From the NCBI RefSeq assembly GCF_001039355.2, contig NW_019775980.1, positions 241,434-305,433 of the forward strand: 64,000 nucleotides of DNA. The letters run 5' to 3'. Positions 1 through 11,209 of the stretch are shown here, piece by piece; within the stretch, counting starts at the first letter, position 1; each line of letters starts with the position of its first letter. The position numbers were made by a program, and so were the translations under genes. The notes beneath the pieces were generated by a model. It worked only from the letters and a program-made list of their open reading frames with translations. It was not told the origin of the DNA and did no database searches. This DNA is from Lingula anatina. Lineage: Eukaryota; Brachiopoda; Lingulata; Lingulida; Lingulidae.

Positions 1-285
1 GTGCAAGACGCGCTGCAACAGCGCGGTATCCCACATTTGGATTGGCCTGAATAACAATTATCAATGTAATAGAACATGCTTAGGATATGATTGACAGGGC
101 AGTAAACGAGAGACAACCTCCAGTTAGAAACATTAGAGAGGTCCAGCAGGCAGTAAATGAAGAATGGAACGGCTCTCAAAGCAAGATTGGCAAAATTTGA
201 TGGCAAGTTGCAGGAGACAATGTGAAGCTGTTGTTCAAAACCAGGGAAGGCACACCCGATATTTATTGCATAATAGACGATTAAT
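1..285 (+). pseudogene. Decayed Tc1/mariner-type transposase, C-terminal part
   Basis: The first 285 bases carry a broken Tc1-family transposase C terminus spread over three frames. Frame 1 gives HLDWPE near base 37. A second frame from about base 64 gives IEHA, a stop, then RAVNERQPPVRNIREV and EEWN. A third frame from base 199 gives MASCRRQCEAVVQ and GRHTRY. In Tc1 transposases these blocks occur in the order DWP, LNPIEH, RQPP, EEWN, RR(C)xAV and GGHTRY, so order and spacing are preserved. The Glu of IEH corresponds to the last acidic residue of the DDE triad. Frameshifts and stops make this a dead copy, and the window edge removes its N-terminal part. The identification rests on family motifs; I see no clear terminal inverted repeat after it. 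Confidence 0.88.
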
Positions 286-959
286 CATCTATTATCTACA
301 GTCTTATTTTATTAAAACTAATTCTTAGATGATCGAACTTTATTTTTTCATAATAAGCTGTTTTAATCAGCACGTACTTTTTGCTGTGTGAGCATACTTT
401 TTTGACACATGGTTTGGCATATTTTAGTACCGTTTGGTTAATAAAGTTATTTTGATTATTACAATAAGCTATGTTGTGTATATATTTAACAAAAATATTT
501 AACTTGAATAAGTTATTTATAAAATATGAAAGAAATATGCATAACCCCATCAACAAATGAAATTATAATCATGATAGAAGAAAAATTTTGAAAAAATCGG
601 GGTGTTGCTTAACTTATGAGCATCAGTGTAAAACAAAATCATCAATTTACTGTTTCTTTTATGATCAACTGAGAAAATGTTTGACATAGGAAAATTTCAA
701 TAGAACAATTTTAAATGTCCAATTTGCTCTATTCTGAGATTCTGCACATAGTAAAGATTGACAAACCACAATGATATGGGTTTATTTACATTTTTGACAC
801 TTTATTACACAATACACGATTACAGATGTTCTATCATTTTTATATAATCAACAAACAATATTGTAAAGATGCAGAAAATGTCAAAAGAACACGTATCTAA
901 TTACTTCAATTATAAGACTGTTAACATGCCTAATAATTCAATGTGAGGAAAAAACCACT
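286..959. other. AT-rich intergenic sequence, nothing recognised
   Basis: No coding similarity, RNA gene or clear repeat was seen. Short open frames here look like chance frames in AT-rich DNA. Confidence 0.6.
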
Positions 960-1296
960 AATATACAAAAAAGGCATAACTTAACCGTGCAAGCTTATTT
1001 TCGAACTTGATCTGTATATAATTAAGATTGATCACCCCTGTAGGTTTCAAGACAATAGGCCTAACGGGCTTCGTTGAAATGTGTTATCAGTGGTGCATAT
1101 ATGCTGAAAAAAGGCGGAAAAACAGCATGACTTTTGAAAAAATGGCCCAATCATGCTGACTTTCGAATTTGACCTGCGTTTAATGAATTTCCAGTAAGGT
1201 TCTGTAAGTTTCAAGCCAGAAGGTGAAACGGTTTACCACTTATCGTGTTATCGGTGAACGTGCACGGCGACGACAGACGCCGGTGACGGCTATGGT
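960..1296. repeat. Pearl/BIV160-like element, short copy (about two units)
   Basis: Two diverged ~164-bp units lie in tandem: the segments beginning TGTTATC at 1082 and 1246 match each other and match the array at 54600-55975. The first unit carries the variant with CAAGACAATAGGCCTAAC, the second the variant with TTTCAAGCCAGAAGGTGAAA. The copy ends in GC-rich sequence containing GGCGACGACAGACGCCGGTG at about 1265-1284, the same type of flank that ends the other array. Bivalve pearl elements and the BIV160 satellite are known to have ~160-bp tandem cores with fixed flanks. Assignment to that group is inference from unit length and organisation. Confidence 0.6.
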
Positions 1297-1302
1297 CATA
1301 TA

Positions 1303-1396
1303 AAATGGTATCTCGGTCTGTTTTGTACATTGGGCAATTGAGTATAAAATGGTATTCATCTTCAATTACCCTCCTNACAGTTACCATCCAGCCCAT
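1303..1396 (-). pseudogene. LINE ORF2 C-terminal fragment
   Basis: The minus-strand frame reads GWMVT, then RRVIEDEYHFILNCPMYKTD, then R. The pattern of an acidic EDE, HF(I/L)L and xCPxY followed by a basic residue is typical of the Cys/His-containing tail that ends many non-LTR reverse transcriptases. Only about 30 codons remain, flanked by unrelated repeat sequence, and one ambiguous base sits at 1376. It is a fragment with no reverse-transcriptase core in sight. The call rests on the short motif alone. Confidence 0.45.
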
Positions 1397-1399
1397 ACC

Positions 1400-1630
1400 C
1401 TTTTTAAATTTTTACCTAGCAATTCGAGACTCTTAGCTTTTAAGGGTAGTAAGCGATTTTTAAATAGCTTTTATCCTTCGGCAGTAACTATTTTTAACTC
1501 TAACATGTAATTTTAATTTTCATTTTTTTTTATATTTCAATGGCGCTACTACAGGGCAAAAGATTCCCGATTTTATACATTTGTATTTTATTGGCTTAAT
1601 AAATTATTATTATTATTATTATTATTATTG
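1400..1630 (+). repeat. LINE-like 3' end with (ATT)n tail
   Basis: The segment ends with TATTGGCTTAATAAA followed at once by an (ATT)n run at 1602-1629. A polyadenylation-like hexamer followed by a short tandem tail is the usual 3' end of many non-LTR retrotransposons. It points right, so it is opposite in orientation to the adjacent coding fragment at 1303-1396 and probably belongs to a different insertion. Confidence 0.45.
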
Positions 1631-1899
1631 GGTACACAGGCCACAGATTCTGAATTCAGAGAAACTGAATATTTACGATCATTACCGACTGGTTCATAGA
1701 CAAAATATATCATTCCTAGGTAACTGAAGTGGTATTTTACAATGTCAGTTGCCTATTTTAATATTTATGTAGTTTTTTAAACTATATCTATTTTTTATTT
1801 ATGTTTTACCACAATCATACTGACCTCTTATTTCCCTTTATTTTAACTAACCAACCAACCAACCAATATCTATTAATATACCTATCTCTCTATCTATAT

Positions 1900-2650
1900 A
1901 TCTATCTATTGTGCTTCCCATGGGTGTATTGCATTGGCATCACTGGTTCTAGTTTTAAAATTAATATTATATTCAATCTTGTTTTCAACCATCTTCCCTT
2001 AGTCTTACCTCCAGTGAGCGTTTTATTCTCAACCCAAATTTCAGTCTCCTGATCGACACCAGCATCTTCATCTATCCACAGCACATTGTCATCAGTAATC
2101 CTCGGTCTCATCGATGAGTCAGTACATATTTATCAAACACAAATTGCCATAACTTGTTTTACCTGAAACACTATGAATGAAAGGTACATAAGGACGTCAT
2201 TATTTCTGTAACTTATTTAATGGTCAGGACATTTTTCAACATCATATGATAGTTCCACAATGTCTCGTAACATCAGTATTATCTTCGGTCGTCATAACTT
2301 TAAATGTTGGCTCTTTCTGGGCTCAGTCTGACATTTCTATCATCTAACTTGGTTATCAAAATTGAAAAATGTTAAAATGAGGCCAAATTAACGTCTTTCT
2401 GCTTAGTCTGTCTACATCTGTTTTCCCCCACTTGGTTTTCACATGACTTTCTTCATTGTCAGCACTTTATCCCAGTATTTGTCTTTTACCATACAGAACA
2501 ACACATCTACGTGTATGCAGGTCACGACAAACTTACTAGTACTCTGCCCCATGCTACACTCGTGGTCATTTATCACATTTCATTTCTTGAGTATTTCCTC
2601 TGTTATCGCAAAGAACTCTTCGTTGTAGATACAGAGTAGATGAAATGGAA
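1900..2650 (-). pseudogene. Possible eroded coding region, unidentified
   Basis: On the minus strand several stretches read like protein in different frames. One of 69 codons covers 2111-1902 and contains DDNVLWIDEDAG. One covers 2640-2443 and has a single stop, with FFAITEEILKK before it. A third overlaps near 2460-2350 and contains KTKWGKTDVDRLSRKTL. Together they look like a decayed reading frame with several frameshifts, perhaps of a mobile element. I do not recognise the family, and chance cannot be excluded in DNA of this composition. No gene is claimed. Confidence 0.25.
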
Positions 2651-3026
2651 CAGATCAGTACAATGATGTATTAAGCCATATAAACAACCTGTTACTGGGT
2701 TAACCTATTTGTGGTCAGTGAGTAATGTATCTGCTGGTGTTATATTGTAAAGCGCTGCTTTTATGTTGTATGATATATAATATCTGTGAAGCAGGTATCA
2801 GTTTGTCAGCAATTGACTGTCTTCTTGTGGTAAATCCTTCAAATGGTTCACTTGATGTTCAGACAGTTTTGGAGATGCAATAAATCAAAATATTTTCTTA
2901 TAAAGCTTCACCAATAGAGCAATTATTCCGTCTCAGGAATGAATAAGTGCTGAATCTGCCATTTGGTTAAAGGAATAAGGAAATAATTCAAAATGTCAGG
3001 GAAAACTAGTGCAAGATATGGTCCGG

Positions 3027-3173
3027 TGTAACAGGAATGGAATTCCGCTACCCATTACTTTGTACAGTTGACATTCGTCCTATATACTAACTCCAATAAC
3101 CCAAATAACCTTTAACTATTCTTATCATATGGGAGACCTGACTTCTATTCCTAGGACTACCATTCCTGTTACA
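3027..3173. mobile_element. Short MITE-like element with TGTAACAGGAATGG termini
   Basis: A perfect 14-bp inverted repeat bounds this 147-bp segment: TGTAACAGGAATGG at 3027-3040 and its complement at 3160-3173. Nothing coding lies between. No convincing target-site duplication was seen, so the exact ends and superfamily are open. Confidence 0.45.
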
Positions 3174-3218
3174 GGTACATCGGTGTTCTCGTCGTCATAG
3201 GGAGTTAAAACACGCTTA

Positions 3219-3413
3219 GACCCCATTCCCAGAGATAAGATCGATCTACTTTAGATCGATCTAACTCCCTTGGGGTTCACGCTAAATAGCTGTCAGCCGA
3301 GCGGGCACGAAAGTTAATTACCCCCTTACAGCTTGTAGTAGGCGGGATGGACATTTAAGCCGGATTATCTGACAGTAATCTAGTGAGACTCCCCGCGGGG
3401 ATAGATCGATCTA
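3219..3413 (+). mobile_element. PIF/Harbinger-like MITE, copy A (right end lost)
   Basis: This starts right after TTA (3216-3218) with GACCCCATTCCCAGAGAT and then follows copies B, C and D closely through the central CAGCTTGTAGTAGGCGGGA and CCCCGCGGGGATAGATCGAT. The right terminal repeat is missing: the sequence stops at an ambiguous base (3414) and passes directly into a dinucleotide microsatellite. See copy B for the full structure. Confidence 0.75.
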
Positions 3414-3414
3414 N

Positions 3415-3500
<86 letters not shown>
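3415..3500. repeat. (AT)n-(AG)n compound microsatellite
   Basis: About 46 bp of AT repeats is followed by 40 bp of AG repeats. It lies exactly between the broken end of MITE copy A and the left end of the foldback element at 3501. Confidence 0.95.
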
Positions 3501-3504
<4 letters not shown>

Positions 3505-4031
3505 TGGTCAAAAATGTTGTCCCCCCCCCCCAATTCCATGTGCTTTTATTTACAAATGGTCACCTCAGGTATAAATTGCTATAAACAATGTTTTTTATTA
3601 CAGATACCATATACAACTCTAGAATTGTTACCCATGTTGAAGGCTTGTCGCGCCGTCTACAGGAGATATATGCAGCACGCGGTAGACGCACACTGTTAGG
3701 CACGTGATTTTTAACGAGCACACCCTAATGCTAATTGTGTGTGAATTTGGTGACATTTGATGGCGTCTTTTCAATTTTATAGACATTTATTTACATCTGT
3801 AGAAGTCACAGTGAAACAGTGGATTTGAGGGGGTACCTCTTATAAATTTTACTAAATGGTATAAAATGTGTATATTTTCACCACTATTTTGTATTTTTTT
3901 CAACCATTAATCATGTTAGACACGGTATCTGTAATAAAAGGCCCTATTTCTAATAATTTACAGCTGTAAGGTGATCATTTGTAAATAAAAGTACATGGAA
4001 ATGGGGGTGGGACAACCTTTTTGACCAATGT
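3501..4031. mobile_element. Foldback element with ~125-bp inverted repeats
   Basis: The left end (ACATTGGTCAAAAATGTTGT at 3501) and the right end (reverse complement ACATTGGTCAAAAAGGTTGT, ending at 4031) begin long diverged inverted repeats. Both arms share CCATGTRCTTTTATTTACAA, then a TCACCT block, then TTTTATTACAGATACC. They extend to about 3625 and back to about 3905. The ~280-bp centre has no recognisable coding sequence. This is a nonautonomous DNA transposon or foldback element of unassigned superfamily. A poly-C run at 3521-3532 interrupts the left arm. Confidence 0.7.
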
Positions 4032-4875
4032 TGTATTATGTGATTCATCGTTCAGAAAGTACACAATAGCGGTGAAAATATTATCTGTAATTATTACAAT
4101 GACAAAAGTAACATGGACATTCAACGACAAACGAGAACTTGGACAAATAAAACGTGAATGTAAACACGGACAAAAAGTTAACTGAATTCCATAAGAATAC
4201 GGACAATGAGTAATGAAAATGGGGAAGGCAAACTTTAATTTGATTTATTTAACTAATTAAGATTATTGATTATTGGATCTATGTGATTTACACAAGGTTT
4301 ATTTAAAACACATATTGGATTTCGAGTCGAATAATTGCCCAGTAAATTATGCTGATAGGTTCGTTTTACTTTTTCATGTTATTTATTTATTTCAATAGAA
4401 GACAGAGGGTAACAGACTTATTATGTCATAGAAGACAATTCTGTAGTTGTTTTATGTAGATGTAGCAGTGGTCCCTCTACATGTATAAGGGTTATTGTAA
4501 TACCATATATTTGAATTATTTACTGAATTCCATAAGAATACGGACCATAAGCATTGTAAGGGGTTTATTGTAGACTCAATTATTATTAATATAGGACAAA
4601 TTAGAGGGATTAAATTGTTTGACAATTTTGAATGCACAATTATTAGTCTACTCTCAGATTTAAAATACATAAAATGAACGGTATTATATTTTTAAATAAT
4701 AATAAATTTTTGGGGACGCAATTAGTTCCACCCTCCAGCTTTGCTACATTCTGAATAGAGGGTGTAAAAAGTGGTTATTGTTGACATTTGTTTTGGGGAA
4801 ATTAAAAAAAAAACAGGAATTGTAAGAATGAGAGAAATGATAATTGTCAGCTGTAAATTCCCAGTTCGAGAAGAC
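4032..4875. other. Intergenic, nothing recognised
   Basis: AT-rich sequence. The phrase GAATTCCATAAGAATACGGAC occurs at about 4183 and again near 4525, a hint of an old repeat, but no element boundaries are visible and no coding region was found. Confidence 0.5.
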
Positions 4876-5033
4876 GGGGCCGTAGCGATAGTCCGAAGGT
4901 TCAATAGTCCGAAGGTTCATTGGTCCGAATGTTCACTATAGAACCTTCGGACCAATGAACCCTTGATTAAAAAATCGATGAAAATGTTACCACTTTTCGG
5001 ACCAATGAACCTTCGGACTATCGAGACGCCCCC
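4876..5033. mobile_element. 158-bp MITE with 8-bp target-site duplication
   Basis: The ends are inverted copies: GGGGCCGTAGCGATAGTCCG at the left, and GGGGGCGTCTCGATAGTCCG as the reverse complement of the right end. The flanks are GAGAAGAC (4868-4875) and TAGAAGAC (5034-5041), an 8-bp duplication with one mismatch. Inside, the motif GTCCGAAGGTTCA(T/A)TGGTCCGAA recurs several times in both orientations, as subterminal transposase sites often do. An 8-bp duplication fits hAT or P superfamilies; the superfamily is inference. Confidence 0.75.
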
Positions 5034-5268
5034 TAGAAGACAACGAGCAAAGCGTGGGACAGAGATGGAGCCACCGTCAGTGCTCTGGCTCTCAGGCTGA
5101 TAACAAACCACTGTGTCAAAAAACAAACAAAATAATAATAATAATAATAATAATAAATATAATAAAAAATATGAAAAATATCTCCAGAAGAGTGTAAAAC
5201 TCAGGTGGTTGAGTGGGTTAAAATAAAACCGCTCGTGGTATAGCAACTTGGGGATTTAAAAGGCAGGA

Positions 5269-5378
5269 GCAGCACAGTGGGAGGGTCCAGAGGGTAAAAA
5301 TGATGTTGCTTGTGATATATATATATACTGGGGTCTTGAGGGAAGGGACGACACAGTGAGAGGGTCCAGAGGGTTAAA
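5269..5378. repeat. Short direct duplication
   Basis: The phrase CACAGTGGGAGGGTCCAGAGG at about 5273 recurs near 5350 as CACAGTGAGAGGGTCCAGAGG, 77 bp downstream, within a purine-rich tract holding a short AT run. The origin is unknown. Confidence 0.5.
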
Positions 5379-7500
5379 GCGTTCAGCCTATGATCTATTG
5401 GAAAGGCGAAGGGTGTGGAAAGATCCCATGGGAAGAGGTTGGAGAGAATCCAGGCCTCCACCTTGAAATCGACTAAAACAGTCTTTGTCAGCAAGGAGAA
5501 TTGTTAAACAATATACCCGTTTATTTAACTCCAAATAAAGCACTTGGTTTGAATGTGTTTAGATTCCAAGTGAGCACCCCCTGTCATCGTAGATTATCGC
5601 AGGTTCGGATTGCGTTTTTTATCTTATCTAACGCAATGACCGCTGCCACGGGTGTGGTACATCTATTGCAATGACTGCGGTTACGCTTATGGCATATTTA
5701 GCGTCTACAATCCACTAAAGCAACTGCTTCAACTTTTTTAATCTGTGGAGATCTGCTGAAGGTTTGGATATATATCAAAAATTATATGAGTAATTTTCAG
5801 ACGCACAAAATACACCTTGAATACTTTACAGGTTATTTCAGTCCCCGCATCATATATATATCACGCGCGCGCGCACACCCAGTGACAATATAGGTTATTT
5901 CACAAAACCAGCAAAAATGCTAAATCGTTGATTATCATACCCATATTTTATTCTTTTTCTTAATGGTATATTCAAAAGCGCCAATCTGCGAGAATTTCCA
6001 TGTCTTGAACGCTGCCTGTAAAATAAGACAAAACCGTATCCACACATTACCCAGTGAAGAAAACGTTTACCCCGTGACATACGTCATTCCGAAGGACAGG
6101 TTTCCCCCTTGCGTGGAATATCCCGTTATAGTGTCACCGTATTGTGTCCAGGTTAAACTGGCGGTCCTCGTCTATTATAGGGAGAGGACAAGGAAAAAAT
6201 TAACAGCTGCGTTGAGAAGCGTGTAATAACCTTTACATGAAATAACGAGATCAAAGGTTGGTGATCCACAGATGGTCTTGCTTTCTGCGGCTTTTATTCC
6301 TATTTTTACTTGTTTGTTTGACTTTTCCAAGCAATTTACGTTCATTTCTTTCTTTTTTCCTTCATATTTTCTTTCATCTCTTCCTTTGTCATCAATTGAA
6401 TAATTCATTCATTTAATTATCTACTTATATTTTATTCAGTTACATTTTTATTTTACTCGCTTTACAGTTACTGACTCATGCTTTCTTCTCTTTCTCTGTT
6501 TTTATATTCTTTATTCTTTTGATATCTATACAATAAAGCAATACAGTGAACAGTTCATGTTATTCCTATTATAATGCTCTGCATTTGCAGATATTTATTG
6601 TAAAATCAGGATAAGTGAAAATTTTTATTGTTGAAACAGTAAATTCACATATATATATTCAATTTCTTTGTCATAATCATCGCAAATTTCACTGTTTTTT
6701 ATGCCTCGTCCATGCCAAAAGAAATCACACCATCAATTTTTCTCCCTTTTAATTCTATAAAAGCTTCATAGATAGTTTTGAGAGTTGTGATTTAATTTTT
6801 TTTATCAGATATAATATTTACCTTACCCTCTCCCTAAAATGTCAGGTACTAAAATTCACGGCACTGAAAGTTAACAAAGCGTGCAGTGGACGGTGGATGA
6901 CGACCTTGTTTTCCTAATCCTCTCCACCTGCTGAAAACCCCGCCTAAAACGCTGCCACCGTCCCCCAGGATTTCACGTGAGGACCAGGGGTGATTAGTCC
7001 TTCGGAAATGAAATCAATAGCGTCCAAGAGAGACGCATCTGGGAGGAATTAGCAGCCGGGAAAGCAGACGATCCCATCAGCGTGTTGATTGGCAGATGCG
7101 CAGTGAGCGAAGCGGCCAGGATGCGAGGCTAGCGCAGAGGGCGTTGAAGCTCACTTAATACTAGGCAGTAACGAACGCTGCTGCAGTGGATCTGCCACTA
7201 ATTAACCACGACGGGATTAAATACATCCTTCAAACTCTCAGGGTTCGTCGATTGCTGATAAACGCAGTTTTCACAATCGCAGAACAGCTAGGACTGGGAA
7301 TATCCCTTTGGTTTCGTTGATCTTGAAGATTCACTGACCAGGGAAAGAAGTGGAGTGGAAGGCGCGGGTGTTGGGGTCGCCCACTGTAATGTGATCACCA
7401 GTGAAATACTTGCCGATGATGTCAGAGGAGTGAGAAGGTTGGAGGCATCCTCATTAACGGATTTAGTTCTATAGTCATACTGCGGGATCCGCACATTACA
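5379..7500. other. Upstream region of the PX-domain gene, no coding gene seen
   Basis: Open frames at 5963-6226 (+) and 7288-7494 (-) have no recognisable domain. The stretch 6880-7200 is richer in G+C than its surroundings and contains GATTGGCAGATGCGCAGTGA (about 7087-7106), which combines an inverted CCAAT box with an NRF-1-like core. It may be part of the promoter of the PX gene downstream. That is inference only; no TATA box or transcript evidence is available. Confidence 0.25.
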
Positions 7501-7892
7501 TATTTATGTTAGCTATATTCAGCACAGAGGTCTACATCAGCAGAATGCAGGCTTCATGAACAAGACGGGATATTGAGAGAGAAGAAAAGAAAAAATTACG
7601 TATTTGAAACATCAGCTTGCTGCTAGTGTGCGGAATATTCACTCGAGAATACCTTCTAGCGGTGCAAACGGTACGTTGAAATGGTTGCAATATCATTTAA
7701 GAAAAGGGCGTTTTTAGACGAGAAAAGCAAGCCTCTTATTACCTAAGCAGACGAAGATCAATTTTTGTCAATGTTTGACACGCCAGAGTGCGGAAAAAGA
7801 GGAGAACGGAATTAGAATTGTGATCGATATCAAATTCTTTCGGCTGTATGGACTAACAAAGAGATGTGCAACCGTTACAGGAAAACTATGAT
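7501..7892 (+). other. Possible 5' UTR exon of the PX-domain gene (start unknown)
   Basis: A strong 5' splice site, GAT|GTAAGTAAG, occurs at 7892/7893. A strong polypyrimidine-AG acceptor (CTCTTCTCTTGCTTCAG) ends at 10568, 376 bp before the start codon of the PX gene. Joining them would make a two-exon 5' UTR with an intron of 7893-10568. The left boundary given here is arbitrary because no promoter is visible. Splice-site quality is the only evidence. Confidence 0.25.
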
Positions 7893-8913
7893 GTAAGTAA
7901 GACTGTCAGAGCGACCAAGTTACTGTATTCTTACGTAAATAATCCCACAACCTAGAGCACGGTGTATATATAGTTGCCCCCAGTTCATGCTTCCGACGGG
8001 GATTAAACAACTCAGTTTTATGATGTGAAGTTCTAGGGTTGAGCTACATTGCCTGGTGGCAGTTTGCCTGTTTTATTACAGCGTTACACTGCAGATTGCG
8101 CCTTTCTTAACGTCCTTATACTTTGTATTTGGCGGAAGAGGGTGTGAGGGGGCCCCCCCCCCCCCCGAACCCTTCACCCTTCCCGCCCCCCCCCCCCAGT
8201 ACCCCCTGTATCCGCCCGCACAACAGTGAAGATGAAAGTTGGACGGGAGTGCTCGAGTATAGTATAACACGGACGTGGGAAGCCAGAGGCCTGAATGAAT
8301 TGTAGAAGAGGAAAAGCTGAGAATAAAAGAGGTCCGAGTATTTACATAGGTTGTTTAGTACATTGTCAGTGACACCATTTCCTGTGGAACGAAGTAGATA
8401 GTGTATATAATAGTTACAAGGTGAAAATGAAACTTTGCTCTAGTCCTGAGACATTTCACATGTTCAAACTTGAAAAACTGTTAGGTGGATTCAATACTAT
8501 TTTCATTTATTTATTTATTGTTTGTTTGTTTGTTTGTTTGTTTGTTGGCGGTAAAAATGTGGTAAATTTTAAATTTCTACCCCATGACCCTCAGTGCCGA
8601 GGTTAACGCAGTGCCGTCACTTACTTTACCCAGCTAACTCTCGTAGCGATCTTCTCTTGAAATATGTCAACGCGAAGTTTTAACAGTGAAGTAGGTGACA
8701 CATGGATATCAGTTGTCACTGGTATGGTACGGGGACCCACAGGTAACGCTGCTGGGAAAGCGGGCCCGTGAAAGTCAAGGCTGGTAACATGATACTGCCG
8801 CTATGAGTCAGATATGAGCAACTCCAGTTATTACAAGTAGATCTCGTTCAGATTTGCGTTTACAAAAAAAAAAAGCGTTAAGCTTTTATTTCATGGAGTA
8901 GGTGTTTAATTGC

Positions 8914-8972
<59 letters not shown>

Positions 8973-10568
8973 CTTACACATCAAACCCATCTTCCGCTTG
9001 CCTCAGAAAAGAGGGGAATTGCAATCAAGTGACTCCATGCTGTTTTATGGACGACCACAGTGTTTCTTGTCACAGCTCCAGTGAGTACAGTACTGTACGT
9101 TACGTGATAAGGTCGATAAGTGCCGAACAATAGCAGCGATGATATAGCAGTGTTACGTGTGTCAGGTACATCGTGAGATCACCGTCACTTGAATTAAAAG
9201 GATAATGAGCAGTGAAAGATATCCCTGAGACTGGAATACTCCGTACAATAAATAGTAGAAGCCAGCTGAGTGCACGGTGACATTAAAATTGACAAATATT
9301 CTCGCTGAACAGTTGAAAACCGTCACGAATTAGCCAGAAACATACATGTGTATCTGTGAATATCTGTTGAAAAGTCAATTTGTGGCCCTGAAATGGGGTA
9401 GGCCGTTGAGGAGTGAGGGGAGGGGGGTCACAAATTCTATCCCTCGACCGAATTTTAGATTTTGTTTTTTCGGATACGAATGCGATAAAGGGGAGTTTTC
9501 CAATTATTTCTAATTATCTCGACCATTCTGTCAGTAGCCATTTGGACGCAGAAATATATAATATAATATATAAAAAATGTAATATTTCAAACGCTAGGTG
9601 ATGTTTAAACGCTGTTGTAATTTAGTGCCGATATCGTTGCTCTCGTACAGCAGTGATGCATAAGGTGCCCTGCCCACAATAATAGAACTGTAAGTGAAAC
9701 AATAACGCTGACACAGTCACTCTAAACCTATTACCGCAGTCACAAATATGAAGCTTACACCGTGACACCGTAATAAAATTTGAACCTTCACAAAAGTTGA
9801 GGCCATTTGTCCGTATTCCGACTAAGTATCTCTGGGCTGAAATCTGATATTGTTTTCGCTCTCGCTTCAATTGATGTCACTCTTTACGAGGAAACGAAAG
9901 GCTCGTCCAGTGGAATAACCAGAAACCCGGAAAGCAGGTAGAAAGATTACCTTTAGCTGGAAATAAATAAACCTTGATCTCGATTGTGGGTTACACACTC
10001 ATATATAATATCCGGCTACTCATCATTAAAATTATTGTTATGAATTGGGGTTAATTACTTCCATTGTGTAAATGAAATGATTGAATCAAATTTTATTCCT
10101 AATCCAACATGAGAAATATTTAGTTTTAAAACAATTTTGGGATTTTAAATTATATATTTATATATGTAGTTCTATTGTGTTTTACTGAATGGGTCATATT
10201 TGTTTTGATTTGAACGTCCATCGGAAGCAATGCGGATCAACTTGTACCGGATTTCCTGTACACCGGATCCTTATATATTCTGGTTCGGCTGCAGCCAAAG
10301 ACCAATTTGTGCTTGAACTTATAAGACTCTGACTTGCAATTGTAAGATAAATACCAGTTGAAATTAAGATACAACCGTTTACAGGGTTCTTTTTTTAGGT
10401 AAGGCATTTCAGACAAACCAATATAGATTATTGGCCTTACTTTGCTTGAGGTTCGCTATTTGGCCTTCAAAAGTTTCGGTTCATTTGCGTATCTCTTATG
10501 ACGAAGGTAACTGAAAACAGTGCCAGACTCAGAATTTTATGACTAATATTTCTCTTCTCTTGCTTCAG
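7893..10568 (+). other. Inferred 5' UTR intron, simple repeats only
   Basis: It holds poly-C runs near 8153-8200, a (TTTG)n run at about 8518-8546, a (CT)n run at 8916-8969 and a fragment near 9350-9410 (ATCTGTGAATATCTGTTGA, GTGGCCCTG) related to the CTACCAGGGCCACAGA MITE family. No coding sequence was recognised. Confidence 0.35.
8916..8969. repeat. (CT)n microsatellite
   Basis: About 27 uninterrupted CT units. Confidence 0.95.
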
Positions 10569-10944
10569 GTTATGATCAATTCTAAACTTTGCCAGGAAAG
10601 ATAAGCAGATCGTTGTTCAGAAACACCGAACGTTGCCTTTTTGTCAGTGTTGGAAACCGCTGCGGAGTAAAATTCCAACGTTATCTACCAAGGGCTTCTA
10701 TTGATTGTTGGAGTTAAAGGAAAGCAGTGCGTTTTGGGAGATAGAAAGCTGGCAATCTTGGGCAAGGCGCCATCTCAGCACGTAGTTGAAGCAAAAGGAA
10801 AAGAGAGGAATTTTTCTCCACACACTCTTTCTTATGAAATACGTCTGACTTCGCTGTCGTCATATTTCCTACCACCGATTTAGCGACCTTGTGGAAAAGG
10901 TATCTCAGTATATATTGTGCATATAACTACTCTACACATCGGAC

Positions 10945-11209
10945 ATGGCTTCCAATACATGGGACGGTCTAAGTTTTTGTAATTTATCCATAGAACAGGC
11001 GTCAGTGAACGGCTTCGCCACCATCAAGAATGCTCAGACTGGGAAAACGGATTATGCCTTTATCGTGGAGGTTCGCTGGTCTGATGAGAGGACGCGGTTT
11101 ATAAAACGGACTTTCTCGGATTTTCTTAACCTTCAGTATAAACTTTTGAAATGCTGTGGAAATGAACTAAAAGCTATCGTCGTAGCCAAGAAGCTGGCCC
11201 TGCTGTCAG
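10945..11209 (+). CDS. PX-domain gene, coding exon 1
   Basis: Encodes residues 1-88 plus the first base of codon 89. The donor is CTGTCAG|GTAAGAAAAG. The stretch between the possible acceptor at 10568 and the ATG would be 5' UTR. Contains the basic PX signature with Arg55. Confidence 0.85.

Noticed and set aside
5963-6226. 87-codon + strand open frame
   Set aside because: The composition is plausible, but there is no family match, no splice context and no conserved motif that I can recognise.
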